NCBI GenBank assembly: GCA_030447785.1
Contig: JAUJOF010000009.1
Location: 1 to 64,000, forward strand
Direction of reading: 5' to 3'
DNA: 64,000 nucleotides
DNA from: Solirubrobacteraceae bacterium
Lineage (GTDB): Bacteria; Actinomycetota; Thermoleophilia; Solirubrobacterales; Solirubrobacteraceae
The notes beneath the pieces are model-generated. The model saw only the letters and a program-made list of their open reading frames with translations, was not told the origin of the DNA and did no database searches. Positions 1 to 8,737 of this stretch are shown here, one piece after another (positions within the stretch are counted from its first letter, which is position 1; each line of letters begins with the position of its first letter). Made by a program: the position numbers and the translations under genes.

Positions 1-539
1 ACGTTGTCCGACGTGCGCGGCCCGGGCCCGTAGTGCTTGGCCTGCACGGAGTGGATGCCGCACGAGTTGTTGCCGACGTTGCCCCCGATGGTGCAGCGCG
101 AGTGCGAGGAGGGATCGGGCCCGAACACGAGGCCGACCTCGCCCGTGCGGCGGTTGACCTCCTCGTTGATGGCGCCGGGCTGCGCGCTGACCAGGCGGGC
201 ATCGCCGTCGGGCTCGCCGATCGCGTGCAGGTACTTGGAGAAGTCGATCACCACCGCGTGGTTGACCGTCTCGCCCGAGAGGCTGGTGCCCCCGCCACGG
301 GGCAGGACCGGTGCGCCGAACTCGTGGCAGGCGCGGTGGACGGCGACCACGTCGTCCACCGTCCTGGGGATCACCGCGCCGATGGGCACCTGGCGGAAGT
401 TCGAGGCGTCGGTGGCGTACAGGCCCTTGGCCTGTGCGTCGAAGCGCACCTCGCCCTCGACGGTCTCCTTCAGGCGGCGCTTGAGGCGGCCGACGTCGAT
501 CCGCACGCCGTCGCGCCGCTCGGTCGTCGTGGCGGTCAT
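1..539 (-). CDS. FAD-linked oxidase (GlcD/D-lactate dehydrogenase type), 3' end missing
   Basis: Reverse-strand reading of the window edge gives about 179 residues with no stop, so the C-terminus lies outside the window. The visible part is the N-terminal PCMH-type FAD-binding domain: a segment with PRTVDDVVAVHRACHEF, then PRGGGTSLSGETVNHAV (the pyrophosphate-binding glycine stretch) and a later GGNVGNNSCGIHSVQ loop. These are hallmarks of glycolate oxidase subunit GlcD and FAD-dependent D-lactate dehydrogenases, which oxidise 2-hydroxyacids. The ATG at 539 overlaps the TGA of the upstream enolase-family gene (ATGA), so it is the last visible gene of a three-gene operon. Substrate cannot be assigned without the C-terminal domain; some relatives carry an additional Fe-S domain there. 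Confidence 0.88.
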   Translation of the reverse strand, partial: MTATTTERRDGVRIDVGRLKRRLKETVEGEVRFDAQAKGLYATDASNFRQVPIGAVIPRTVDDVVAVHRACHEFGAPVLPRGGGTSLSGETVNHAVVIDFSKYLHAIGEPDGDARLVSAQPGAINEEVNRRTGEVGLVFGPDPSSHSRCTIGGNVGNNSCGIHSVQAKHYGPGPRTSDN

Positions 540-1675
540 CGCACTCGGTGCTCTTCGGCCTCGGGTCGCAGCGCCAGGCCGTGCCCGGCTCGCCCGGGGT
601 CGGGGGCGATCGCCCCCCGGTCAGGGTCGCGGGTGCCCTCGAACAGCAGCTTCTCCACCCGCACGTGGTCGTGGAAGTACTCGCAGTGCTCGAGCGTCTG
701 CATCGCGCAGCCCGCGTGGGCGGTCAGGGCCGGGGCGCAGTGGGCGGAGAAGGGCACCTGATGGGCGGCGCACAGCCCGTCGACGCCCAGCAGGCCGGTG
801 ATCCCACCCACGCGCGTGACGTCGGCCTGCAGGATGTCCACGGCGCCGGCCTCGAGCAGGCCGCGCGAGTAGAAGGGGTTCCAGGAGTACTCCCCCGCGG
901 CGATGCTCAGCCCGGCCGGGCCGCGATCGCGCAGCAGACGCAAGCCTTCGAGATCCTCGGAGGTGACGGGCTCCTCGAGGTAGTCGATGCCCTCGCCGGC
1001 GAAGCGCTGCGCCCATTCGAGCGCCTGCTTGCGCGTGTAGGCGCCGTTGGCGTCGACCATGAGTCGGGCGCCGTCGCCGATGGCTGCCCGGGCGGCGCGC
1101 ACGCGGCCCAGGTCGGCGTCGGGGTCGCGCCGCACCTTCATCTTCACCCGCGGGATGCCCATGTCCACCCAGGTGCGCAGCTGCGCCGCCAGGCGCTCGT
1201 CGGTGTAGGAGGTAAAGCCGCCGCTCCCATAGACCGGCACCTCCTCGCGACAGCGCGGCAGGGCGTCGGCTAGCGGCACGTCGAGCAGACGGGCCTTGAG
1301 GTCCCACAGCGCGGTGTCGACCGCCGAGATCGCCATGGCCCCCACGCCCGGGCGCCCCGCGTTGCGCAGCGCGCGCTGCATGGCCGCCCACGCCGCGGGC
1401 GGGCGCATCGCGTCCGTGCCCTCCACTGTGCTGGCGAGCTTGGACTCGACCATGGTGGCGATCGAGACGTCGCCGTAGGTGTAGCCCAGCCCGCGCTGGC
1501 CGCCGCCGTGGGCCTCGACGACCACGCAGGTCGTCGAGTCCCACTCCAGCGTGCCGTCGGACTCGGGCTCCTCCATCGCCACCTCGTAGGCGGCGGCCTG
1601 CACGCGCTCGATGCGGGTGCCGGAGGCGGTCACGTGACTGCCGGAGGTGGGTCCCGCACGCTCTCCCTCGGCCAT
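536..1675 (-). CDS. Enolase superfamily protein (mandelate racemase/muconate lactonizing type)
   Basis: 379 residues. Barrel motifs appear in the expected order: RVKMKVRRD (K-x-K catalytic lysines), LMVDANGAY, YLEEPV and SIAAGEYSW (metal ligands Asp, Glu, Glu), then ILQADVTRVGG and FSAHCAP (the Asp-His pair). This is the mandelate racemase subgroup arrangement, which abstracts the alpha proton of a carboxylate and typically racemises or dehydrates sugar acids. The ATG at 1675 shares a base with the TGA of the TPP enzyme (TGATG), which fixes the start; a GTG a few codons in is an alternative. Cotranscription with a 2-hydroxyacid oxidase and a TPP enzyme suggests oxidation of a hydroxy- or sugar acid; the exact substrate is an open inference. 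Confidence 0.9.
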   Translation of the reverse strand: MAEGERAGPTSGSHVTASGTRIERVQAAAYEVAMEEPESDGTLEWDSTTCVVVEAHGGGQRGLGYTYGDVSIATMVESKLASTVEGTDAMRPPAAWAAMQRALRNAGRPGVGAMAISAVDTALWDLKARLLDVPLADALPRCREEVPVYGSGGFTSYTDERLAAQLRTWVDMGIPRVKMKVRRDPDADLGRVRAARAAIGDGARLMVDANGAYTRKQALEWAQRFAGEGIDYLEEPVTSEDLEGLRLLRDRGPAGLSIAAGEYSWNPFYSRGLLEAGAVDILQADVTRVGGITGLLGVDGLCAAHQVPFSAHCAPALTAHAGCAMQTLEHCEYFHDHVRVEKLLFEGTRDPDRGAIAPDPGRAGHGLALRPEAEEHRVR

Positions 1676-3501
1676 CAGCGGGTGGTGAACTCGGAGACCT
1701 TCGCCTTGATGGTCTCCTTGATGATCCGCCCACGGTTCTCGTCGCCCTCGGCCAGCGCCCTGGCGATCTTCTTGGCCTGCTCGGGCTTGATGTGGGGGGG
1801 CAGCGGGGGGAACTCCGGGTCGGTGATCGCCTCGAAGACCACGGGACGGTCGGCGCTGAGCGCCTCCTCCCACGCCGCGGCGACCTGCCCGGGCTCCTCG
1901 ACGCGGATGCCCTTGAGGCCCAGCAGCTCGGCATAGCCGGCATAGGGGAAGTCGGGGAGGTCCTGAGAGGCCTGCATCTTGGGGTCGGAGGCCTGCACGC
2001 GCTGCTCCCAGGTGACCTGATTGAGGTCGTGGTTGTTGAGCACCAGGACGATGAGGCGCGGATCGCTGTACTGGCCGTCGCGCCACAGGCGCGCGATGTC
2101 GATGAGCTCGCTGATGCCGTTCATCTGCATCGTGCCGTCGCCCACGCAGGCGATCACGGGGCGGTCGGGGTAGGTCACCTTGGCGGCGGTCGCGTAGGGC
2201 ACGGCCGGGCCCATCGTCGCGAGCGTGCCCGAGAGGATCGCGTCCATCCCCTCGCGCAGCCTGAGGTGGCGCGCCCACCAGTTGGTCGACGAGCCCGAGT
2301 CGGCGGTGAGGATGCACCGGTCGGGCAGCCGCGGGCTGAGCTCGTGGAAGACCAGCGTGGGGTTCAGCCCGTCGTCCATCGGCTTCTGCGCGCGGTCGGC
2401 GAGGATCTCCCACCAGCGCTCGACCTCTTGCTCGATGTTCTCGCGCCAGGAGCGGTCCTCCTTGCGCTGCAGGTGGGGGATCAGCGCGCGCAGGGTCTCC
2501 TTGGAGTCGCCCACCAGGCCGACCTCCATCGGATAGCGCAGGGCGATCATGCGCGCGTCGATGTCGATCTGCACGCCGCGGGCGTCGCCCGGCTCGGGCA
2601 GCCACTCCGCGTAGGGAAAGCTCGTGCCGATCATGAACAGCGTGTCGCAGTTCATGATCATCTCATCGGTCGGCTTGGAGCCCAGCAGGCCGATCGCCCC
2701 GGTGACGTAGGGCAGGTCGTCGGGCAGCGCGGCCCGGCCGTTGAGCGCCTTGGCCACACCGCAGCCCAGCAGGTCGGCCACCTGCTTGACCTCCTCGGCC
2801 GCCTTGGCCGCGCCCTGGCCGATGATGATGCCCACCTTCTGCCCCGCGTTGAGCACCTCGGCGGCCCGGGCGATCTCGGCGTCCTGAGGGATCACCCGCG
2901 GCTGCGCCGCGGGCACATTGGGATGGCCCGAGTAGATCGCGCCGTGCTCGCGCGGCGGGTCGGAGTAAGGCTGCTCCTGCACGTCGGAGGGGAAGATCAC
3001 GCAGGTGGGCGACTTCGTCGCCTTGGCGATGCGCATCGCGCGGTCCACGAGGTGGCGCGCCTGGGAGGGCGCCATGCAGACCTGCACGAACTCGGAGCAG
3101 ACGTCCTTGAACAGGGTGTTGAGGTCGACCTCCTGCTGGTACTGGCCCCCCAGCGAGAACCTCTTCTGCTGGCCGACGATCGCCACCACCGGCTGGTGAT
3201 CGAGCTTGGCGTCGTACAGGCCGTTGAGCAGGTGGATGGCCCCCGGGCCCGAGGTGGCCATGCACACGCCCACCTCGCCGGTCAGCTTGGCCTGGGCGGT
3301 CGCCTTGAACGCGGCCAGCTCCTCGTGGCGGCACTGGGTGAACTCGACGCGGTCGCCCACCTCGTGGAAGGCGCCGATCAGGCCGTTGATCCCGTCGCCC
3401 GGATAGCCCCAGATGCGGCTGACGCCCCACTCGTGCAGGCGGTTGAGGACGAACGCGGCCACCGAGCCGGACTCGGAGGACTTCTTGGTGAGGCTGCTCA
3501 T
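1675..3501 (-). CDS. Thiamine pyrophosphate-requiring enzyme (pyruvate oxidase-like)
   Basis: 608 residues with the three-domain TPP oxidase/decarboxylase layout: N-terminal PYR domain with the catalytic Glu region CRHEELAAFKA and TSGPGAIHLLNGLYDAK, a central domain with IIIGQGA, and a C-terminal PP domain carrying CVGDGTMQMNG and VLNNHDLNQ (the GDG...NN cofactor motif). Closest in character to pyruvate oxidases/PoxB-like proteins, which decarboxylate pyruvate to acetate or acetyl phosphate. Start supported by AAGGAG upstream of the ATG. First gene of the operon that continues into the enolase-family and FAD oxidase genes. PoxB-like genes are common in stationary-phase and stress gene sets, which suits the neighbours, but acetolactate-synthase-like activity is not excluded. 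Confidence 0.9.
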   Translation of the reverse strand: MSSLTKKSSESGSVAAFVLNRLHEWGVSRIWGYPGDGINGLIGAFHEVGDRVEFTQCRHEELAAFKATAQAKLTGEVGVCMATSGPGAIHLLNGLYDAKLDHQPVVAIVGQQKRFSLGGQYQQEVDLNTLFKDVCSEFVQVCMAPSQARHLVDRAMRIAKATKSPTCVIFPSDVQEQPYSDPPREHGAIYSGHPNVPAAQPRVIPQDAEIARAAEVLNAGQKVGIIIGQGAAKAAEEVKQVADLLGCGVAKALNGRAALPDDLPYVTGAIGLLGSKPTDEMIMNCDTLFMIGTSFPYAEWLPEPGDARGVQIDIDARMIALRYPMEVGLVGDSKETLRALIPHLQRKEDRSWRENIEQEVERWWEILADRAQKPMDDGLNPTLVFHELSPRLPDRCILTADSGSSTNWWARHLRLREGMDAILSGTLATMGPAVPYATAAKVTYPDRPVIACVGDGTMQMNGISELIDIARLWRDGQYSDPRLIVLVLNNHDLNQVTWEQRVQASDPKMQASQDLPDFPYAGYAELLGLKGIRVEEPGQVAAAWEEALSADRPVVFEAITDPEFPPLPPHIKPEQAKKIARALAEGDENRGRIIKETIKAKVSEFTTR

Positions 3502-3605
3502 CGGGCGTCGCTCTCCTTCTCTGGGGGTGCGATGCGACTACCCCTGGCCGTGGCGGACCCAAGCACGAGTGCCTGCGCGCCGCCTGCGCCTGACCGCCGC
3601 GCCCG

Positions 3606-5120
3606 TCAGCGCCGGGCGGAGGCGACCGACAGGGCCGCGTTGATCAGCCCGAGGTGGCTGAGGCCCTGGGGCATGTTGCCCCGGAACTCGTGGCTGTCGG
3701 GCGTCATCTCCTCGGTGTACAGGCCGACGTCGTTGCCCAGGGCGACGAGCTCGTCGAGCAGCCGTGCACCCTCGTCGACGCGTCCGGCGGCGACCAGCGC
3801 CTCGACCAGCCAGAACGAGCAGGCCACGAAGCACCCTTCCCGCCCCTGCGTGCCGCTGAAGCGGTAGAGCAGCGGCCCACGGCCCAGCTCGGCTCGCAGC
3901 GCGGCGATGGTGTGGGTGAGGTCGGGGTCGGGCTCCCCGCGGTAGCCGATGCGCACGGCCAGCAGCGTGGTGCAGTCCAGCTCCTGCCCATCGGCGTGCA
4001 TGCGCCAGGCCTTCCTGCTCTGCGACCAGCAGCGCTCGACCAGATAGCGGTCGATGGCGGCCGCCTCGGCGCGCCAGCGCCCGACCGAGCGGTCGGGGAG
4101 GTGGCCCTGCTCGGCCAAGGCGACGGCGCGCGTGAGCGCGCCCCAGCAGGCCATTCTGGAGATCGTGTAGTGCGGTAGGAGCTCAGCTCCCAGAAGCTCG
4201 CGTCCGGGCGCGTCCAGATGTCGCAGACGTGGTCGGCCTGCTCGGCCAGGCACACGGCGGTCTGCTCGTCGAGGACGTGACCCTTGGAGACGAACAGGGC
4301 GGCGGTGGTCAGCGCGTCCCCGTAGGAGCTGAACTGGTGCTGCTTGGCCGCGCCGTTGCCGATGTGCACCGGCCGTGAGGCCATGTAGCCCTGCAGGTCG
4401 AGCGTGGTCTGCCTGGAGGAGGGACGCCCGTCGAGGCGGTAGATCGGTCCCAGGCGCGGATGGGTGGTGCGCCCCGCGCGCACGAGGAAGGAGAACGCGG
4501 CAGCGACGTGGTCGCCGCGGCGATGATGGCGCCGCTGCGGCGATCGGTCAGCAGGCCGAGCGCCAGAGCGCTGCGTTGGACCGCTTCGCGGTGGGCACCG
4601 TCGTAGCGCATCCGCGACGCCCATCCGCTCCAGGACCGGGCGGTCACCTCGAGGCGGGCTGGACGTCGTCGCGTGCGGGGAGGGCGAGCGGCTGGTCCTC
4701 GGACAGCGTGAGGCACAGGAGGCTCACGCTCCCCTCCTCGACGGTCGCGATCCCCTCCACGCCGCGGTCGCGGATCTGGGCCTGACCCGCCTCCCAGGCC
4801 TGGATCGAAGCGAGGTGACGCCCGCCACGCGCGATCACCGCGTCGCCGTGGCGCTCACAGGAGACCTCGGCCCGCCCCCAGTCGAAGCGCGGCTCCACCC
4901 GCCAGCCCAGTTCCACCCGCCCTGAGACGCCCTCGATGCGGCGCGCCAGCTCGCGCCAGGGCAGCTCCCCGAGCTCATCCATGGTCAGGGCATCGGTGAC
5001 GCGCACCGTTCCCGCCGCGGTACGGAAGGTGGTCTCCAGCACGTTGCTCGCCTCGACGTAGCGACGCTGTACCTCGAAGGGCTCGCGCGGCGCGAGCGTG
5101 GCGCGAAGTCGAAACCGGTG
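3606..5120 (-). pseudogene. Decayed GH15 glucoamylase/trehalase-like gene
   Basis: GH15 segments are recognisable in order but in three reading frames. About 5120-4644 carries the N-terminal beta-sandwich (SNVLETTFRTAAG, LPWRELARRIEG). About 4611-4491, in another frame, carries EAVQRSALALGLLT and AATTSLP. About 4500-4185, in a third frame, carries IYRLDGRPSS and RPVHIGNGAA. About 4185-3606 carries PHYTISRMACWGAL through NMPQGLSHLGLINAAL. The stretch that should follow AATTSLP, including the G-x-NWDYRYxWLRD region kept in the intact copy at 50172, is missing, so a deletion plus at least two frameshifts have inactivated it. The normal N-terminus (YGFLSDCH motif) is also gone; in its place the frame runs into a membrane protein. 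Several independent lesions favour a real pseudogene over a sequencing slip. Confidence 0.85.
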
Positions 5121-5525
5121 CGCACGCCCCAGGGTGTAGGTGATCAGCGCGTTGTAGATCGCGAACGCTCCGAGATGGAGGCCGAAGAGCGCGCCGGGCT
5201 CGCGACCGCGGGAGCGCCGGGCGAGGTGCTCGAGGCCGTAGAAGAGCGAGAAGCCGGCGAGCGCGACGGCGAAGATGGCGAGGTCGAGCAGGGCGGTGGC
5301 CTCCACGCTCTCCTCGAGCGCCTCGCCGATCTTCTCGTTGCCCTCGGCGAGCTCGGGCAGCAGATGGACGAACACGTAGGCGACGCTGATGCCCCCGGCG
5401 AACGAGCCCAGCGCCGACTCGGGCACGCCCGGCAGGCGACGCAACCGCGGCGCGGCCAGGTGCAGCGTCGCCAGCACGAGGGTCAGGGCCAGGGCGATCC
5501 ACAGACTGGCCGGGGCGGCGAGCAC
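4644..5525 (-). CDS. Chimeric ORF: truncated polytopic membrane protein fused to GH15 N-terminal remnant
   Basis: Open frame of 293 residues from a GTG with GGAGAGGG just upstream. Residues 1 to about 133 are a membrane protein: hydrophobic segments around LWIALALTLVLATLHLAA, SFAGGISVAYVFVHLLPEL, ALLDLAIFAVALAGFSLFYG and FGLHLGAFAIYNALITYTL, resembling ZIP-like integral membrane proteins of unassigned function. From about residue 137 the same frame reads GH15 sequence (HRFRLRATLAP, then SNVLETTF) and stops at 4644. A deletion has therefore joined the 5' part of a membrane-protein gene to the inside of the GH15 gene. Whether the product is made or folds is unknown; I treat it as the front end of the pseudogene region. 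Confidence 0.6.
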   Translation of the reverse strand: MLAAPASLWIALALTLVLATLHLAAPRLRRLPGVPESALGSFAGGISVAYVFVHLLPELAEGNEKIGEALEESVEATALLDLAIFAVALAGFSLFYGLEHLARRSRGREPGALFGLHLGAFAIYNALITYTLGRAHRFRLRATLAPREPFEVQRRYVEASNVLETTFRTAAGTVRVTDALTMDELGELPWRELARRIEGVSGRVELGWRVEPRFDWGRAEVSCERHGDAVIARGGRHLASIQAWEAGQAQIRDRGVEGIATVEEGSVSLLCLTLSEDQPLALPARDDVQPASR

Positions 5526-5575
5526 CCCTCTCCGTCTACCCCTGCTCGAGGGCCGGGACGAGCGATGAACGCGGG

Positions 5576-5992
5576 CTAGGCCGTCTCGTAGCCCAGCTCG
5601 AACCAGATGCGCGTGTGCGCGCTTTCGCGGGTCATGCCCCACCGGCGCGCCATCTGCTCCACGAGGAACAGGCCCATACCGGCGCTCTCGTCGTCGGCGC
5701 CGATCGCGCCGGGCCGGGGGACCAGACCGGGGCCCGCGTCGGTGACCTGCACGCAGAGGTACCCGTCCTTGGGCGTCATCGCCAGGCGGACGTCCTCGCA
5801 CGAGCGCCCGTGCTTGACCGCATTGGTCACGACCTCGCTGATCAGCAGCTCGAGCTTGGCCCCCTGCTCGGAGTCCAGCAGGCCGTCGGCGACCTCACCG
5901 GCATGCCGGCGTGCGTGCGGAATCGATTCGGCGGTAGGGGCCAGCGCCACGATCAACGGCTCCTGCTGCCTGGCCGCCATCTCCGGGATCAT
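5576..5992 (-). CDS. RsbW-like anti-sigma factor kinase (HATPase_c_2)
   Basis: 138 residues, the usual size. GHKL ATPase motifs are present: N box LELLISEVVTNAVKHG, G1 box VTDAGPGLVP, G2 region AGMGLFLVEQMARRWG. Proteins of this family bind and hold a SigB/SigF-type sigma factor and phosphorylate a STAS antagonist. There is no cognate antagonist next door; the STAS gene lies at 24555 and the SigB-like sigma factor at 28953. This makes it one of three related kinases in the window. The ATG at 5992 gives a typical N-terminus, though a second Met five residues in is possible. It points the same way as the broken GH15 region downstream. Confidence 0.88.
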   Translation of the reverse strand: MIPEMAARQQEPLIVALAPTAESIPHARRHAGEVADGLLDSEQGAKLELLISEVVTNAVKHGRSCEDVRLAMTPKDGYLCVQVTDAGPGLVPRPGAIGADDESAGMGLFLVEQMARRWGMTRESAHTRIWFELGYETA

Positions 5993-6048
5993 CGCGCGAC
6001 ATTATGCGTCAGGCCGCCAAGCGCCGTCGAGGGTGCCGGCGGCGGCGG

Positions 6049-6549
6049 TCAAGCGAAGCCCTTCAGCCGCCTCCCGAGCGCCGCGCGTCGCACGGAGCTC
6101 TTGGGCGACGGCTCGACGAGCGCGTCGGCCACCGCACCGGTCACGAACGCGTAGAGCGTCTTGTTGGCCACGTCCACGAGCAGCTCGTCGCGCGGCCACG
6201 TCCACGGCGGCGCGCCCACTCCGGTGGCGTTCTCGAGCGTCTGGTCCAAGCCGAGGCGCAGGTTCGCGTGCATCAGCGAAGCGAACGGCCCACGCAGGTT
6301 GGCGGCCGCCATGACCCCGCGCACCGCGCCGGCCGTGGCACCGGCCATGTAGTGCATCAGGATGTTCCGCGCCCAGCGATCGCGGTCGGGATCGCGAAGG
6401 CCGACCAGGTGGGCCAGGGTGCGACCCGGGACATAGGAGTCCGGGCGTCCCGTCGCCGCCTGCTCGACCTTGCTGCCCGCGGCCATCGCGGCGGCGCCGA
6501 TCAGGCCGGCTGCACCACCCGCAACGGCCGCTCTGCCGTAGAGCGCCAT
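6049..6549 (-). CDS. Small glycine-rich protein, unnamed family, copy 1
   Basis: 166 residues; function not recognised. The N-terminus is a hydrophobic, glycine/alanine-rich helix (AGGAAGLIGAAAMAAGSKVE) that could insert in a membrane. A central segment, MHYMAGATAGAVRGVM, has a small-residue helix pattern after a histidine. Near the end PPWTWPRDELLVDVANKTLYAFVTG is followed by a basic tail. The same plan (G-x-x-x-G-x-IG-x-x-AM; H-x-x-x-G-x-x-x-G-x-x-R; P-x-W ... D ... K/H-x-x-Y-A-x-x-T) recurs in the proteins at 46249 and 49688, so the three are paralogues. Copy 1 has a C-terminal basic extension the others lack. It lies between an RsbW-like kinase and an SDR. Remote members of uncharacterised integral-membrane families are possible homologues. 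Confidence 0.75.
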   Translation of the reverse strand: MALYGRAAVAGGAAGLIGAAAMAAGSKVEQAATGRPDSYVPGRTLAHLVGLRDPDRDRWARNILMHYMAGATAGAVRGVMAAANLRGPFASLMHANLRLGLDQTLENATGVGAPPWTWPRDELLVDVANKTLYAFVTGAVADALVEPSPKSSVRRAALGRRLKGFA

Positions 6550-6642
6550 GGTGACGTGCTACCCCGCCGCCCGCACCTCCGACCCATCGCGCTCCCGCTC
6601 GTTGGGCGCGGTCGCGAGGGATCGAGGCACCGGCAGGCGCGC

Positions 6643-7638
6643 TCAGCGACCCGCCCCACGTCGCCGGGCGAAGCCGGCGGCGGCCGCGAAGGGAGCGGCC
6701 GCGAGGGCCGCTGCGACGGCGCGGCGGCGCACCTTCGCTGCGGTGGTGGCGCGCAACCCGCCGTCGACCCGGTTGCGGGCGCTGCGGGGCTCGAGGACGT
6801 TGCCCGCCGTCGCTTCGGCGCGGCCGCGTCCGAAGGCGAGAAGGTCGAACATCGGGGGAACGATGCGGGCGTAGAGCCCGGCGGGGATCAGCGCGTCGCC
6901 CCACTCGAGCAGGTGGCCCATCCACCCCACGGTCACCTCGGCCCGCGGATGCTCGATGCACCGCAGGATCGCGTGCACCACACGGTCGGGGTCGGCGATC
7001 GGCGGGACGGCGCGCGCGGGCCGCCCCGCGTAGTTGGCCGCCTGGCCGAAGATCGGGGTGTCCACCGACTCGGGCAGGATGGTGCATACGTGGATGTCCT
7101 CCGAGTCCGGCGTGTCGCGCAGGCCTTGACGCAGGCACTGTGAGAAGGCGCGCACCCCGAACTTGCTGACCACGTAGGGGCTGACGTGGGGCGAGGTGAC
7201 CCGGCCCCACAGCGAGGCCATGTTGATCAGCACGCCCGCGCCCTGCCGGCGAAACGCGGCCAGGGCGGCCCGTGCCCCGTAGATCTGCCCGTGGAGGTTG
7301 GTGGCGATGACCCGCTCGTAGACCTCCCCGGGAATCTCCTCGAAGGGGCCGTAGGCGATCACCCCCGCGTTGTTGACCCAGATGTCGATGCCCCCGAAGC
7401 GCTCGACGGCGCGGCGGGCGAGCTCCTGCACCGCCGGCTCGTCGCCCACGTCGGTGGGCACCGCGAGCGCCCGCCCCCCGGCCTGCTCGCACTCGCGTGC
7501 GACCTCGTCGAGGTCCGCCGCGCTGCGCGCGGCCAGCACGACGCTGGCCCCGCGCGCCGCGAGCGCCCGGGCGGTCGCGCGTCCGATCCCGCTCGACGCG
7601 CCCGTGACGACGGCGACCGAGCCCGCTATCGCGGGCAT
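6643..7638 (-). CDS. Short-chain dehydrogenase/reductase
   Basis: 331 residues. Classical SDR motifs: TGASSGIG for NAD(P) binding near residue 13, NNAG near 90, catalytic Ser in INMASLWG and the YVVSK Tyr-Lys pair. After the Rossmann domain there is a C-terminal extension of about 80 residues ending in a basic/alanine stretch (VRRRAVAAALAAAPFAAAAG) that may sit at the membrane, as in the extended SDR subgroup often found next to GH15 and stress genes. Start ATG at 7638 is 8 nt after the fdhD stop, so it may be cotranscribed with the formate dehydrogenase genes. Substrate unknown. Confidence 0.88.
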   Translation of the reverse strand: MPAIAGSVAVVTGASSGIGRATARALAARGASVVLAARSAADLDEVARECEQAGGRALAVPTDVGDEPAVQELARRAVERFGGIDIWVNNAGVIAYGPFEEIPGEVYERVIATNLHGQIYGARAALAAFRRQGAGVLINMASLWGRVTSPHVSPYVVSKFGVRAFSQCLRQGLRDTPDSEDIHVCTILPESVDTPIFGQAANYAGRPARAVPPIADPDRVVHAILRCIEHPRAEVTVGWMGHLLEWGDALIPAGLYARIVPPMFDLLAFGRGRAEATAGNVLEPRSARNRVDGGLRATTAAKVRRRAVAAALAAAPFAAAAGFARRRGAGR

Positions 7639-7646
7639 CGCGCGCC

Positions 7647-8429
7647 TCAGCCCCCGACCCGCTCGGCGTGCGCGTAGACGTTCAGGCGGCCGCGCCGGGC
7701 GAAGCCCCCCAGGGTCAGCCCGAGCTCGTCGGCCAGCTCGACGGCCAGCGAGGACGGGGCGCCGACGCCGACCAGCACCGGCGCACCGGCGCGCACCGCC
7801 TTGTGGACCAGCTCAAAGGACAGGCGGCCGCTGACGCACAGAAGCAGGCCGTGGAGGGGCAGCGCGCCGTCGAGCAGCCGGCGACCCACCACTTTGTCCA
7901 CCGCGTTGTGGCGACCCACGTCCTCGCGCACGACCAGCAGGCCACCCTCGGCATCGAACAGGGCCGCCGCGTGCAGGCCGCCCGTGCGCGCGAAGGTCGG
8001 TTGGCGCATGCGCTCGGGCAGGTCGGCCAGCAGGGCGGCGGGGACCTCGGGTCCCGGCGGGGCGGGCGCGGCGCTCTGGCGCACGTCGGCAATGGCCCCC
8101 GCGCCGCAGACGCCGCAGGCCGAGGTGGTGGTGAAGGCGCGCGGATCGGGCTGGCGGGCGAGCGGCGAGCGCACCTCCACCGTGTTGGCCTCCAGCTCGT
8201 CGGTCAGGCCGACGTCGGGTGCCTGGTCGACCAGCGCCTCGGAGAACAGAAAGCCCGCGGCCAGCTCGTCGTCGTGCCCGGGCGTGCGCATCGTGACGCT
8301 CAGGGTCCGCCCGGCGTGGCGGATCTCCAAGGGCTCCTCGACCGCGACCTCGTCGCGCCAGTCGCCGCGCTGGACCACGGCGACCATCCCGCGCTTGCGT
8401 ACGGCGGTCGACACAGGCACGAGCGACAC
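7647..8429 (-). CDS. fdhD: Formate dehydrogenase accessory sulfurtransferase FdhD
   Basis: 260 residues from GTG 8429. FdhD transfers sulfur from the cysteine desulfurase to the bis-MGD cofactor of formate dehydrogenase and is essential for its activity. Visible family features: an EEPLEIRHAG opening, TPGHDDELAAGFLFSE, the redox/sulfur-carrying TSACGVCGAGAI (C-x-x-C), REDVGRHNAVDKVVG and the VSGRLSFELVHKA stretch. Several in-frame GTG codons precede the conserved core, so the start is uncertain by a few residues. Its place at the end of the formate dehydrogenase operon fits its role exactly. Confidence 0.93.
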   Translation of the reverse strand: MSLVPVSTAVRKRGMVAVVQRGDWRDEVAVEEPLEIRHAGRTLSVTMRTPGHDDELAAGFLFSEALVDQAPDVGLTDELEANTVEVRSPLARQPDPRAFTTTSACGVCGAGAIADVRQSAAPAPPGPEVPAALLADLPERMRQPTFARTGGLHAAALFDAEGGLLVVREDVGRHNAVDKVVGRRLLDGALPLHGLLLCVSGRLSFELVHKAVRAGAPVLVGVGAPSSLAVELADELGLTLGGFARRGRLNVYAHAERVGG

Positions 8430-8442
8430 CGGGCGCCGCGCG

Positions 8443-8724
8443 TCAGTCGCCCACGGCGGGCGCCTTGGCCCCGCCCATGGTCTTCTCGCGCCGCGCGGTC
8501 CATCGCCGGCCGGTGTGCTCGACGCTCGCGACGCGCCGCCCGATCGGGTCGTCGAGCCGTCCGGCACGCCCGCCCTCGGCGAAGACGAGCAGGTTGCGCT
8601 CCCCGCCCAGGACGCCCGTGACGATCTGCTGGGCACGCGCGGCGTCGAAGGCCTGCACCTTCTGGTCGTTGAAGGTGGTGGTCAGCGCGTTGAGCGCACG
8701 GCTGATCTCGACGTCGGTGGCCAT
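8443..8724 (-). CDS. 93-aa protein in formate dehydrogenase operon, function unknown
   Basis: 93 residues from ATG 8724, lying 13 nt after the NrfD-type gene and 13 nt before fdhD. No family recognised. The sequence is soluble-looking: an amphipathic N-terminal half (VEISRALNALTTTFNDQKV, then FDAARAQQIVTGVL) and a basic, probably beta-rich second half (GRRVASVEHTGRRW). The ATG has no convincing ribosome binding site, but tight packing between two functionally linked genes argues that it is expressed. A role in maturation or assembly of the enzyme is inferred from position only. Confidence 0.6.
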   Translation of the reverse strand: MATDVEISRALNALTTTFNDQKVQAFDAARAQQIVTGVLGGERNLLVFAEGGRAGRLDDPIGRRVASVEHTGRRWTARREKTMGGAKAPAVGD

Positions 8725-8737
8725 GGGAGGCGGAACG

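Noticed and set aside
1792-3867. Long plus-strand open frame of almost 700 codons
   Set aside because: Antisense to the TPP enzyme; its product is His/Arg/Val/Leu-rich without domain motifs, a typical GC-rich shadow frame.
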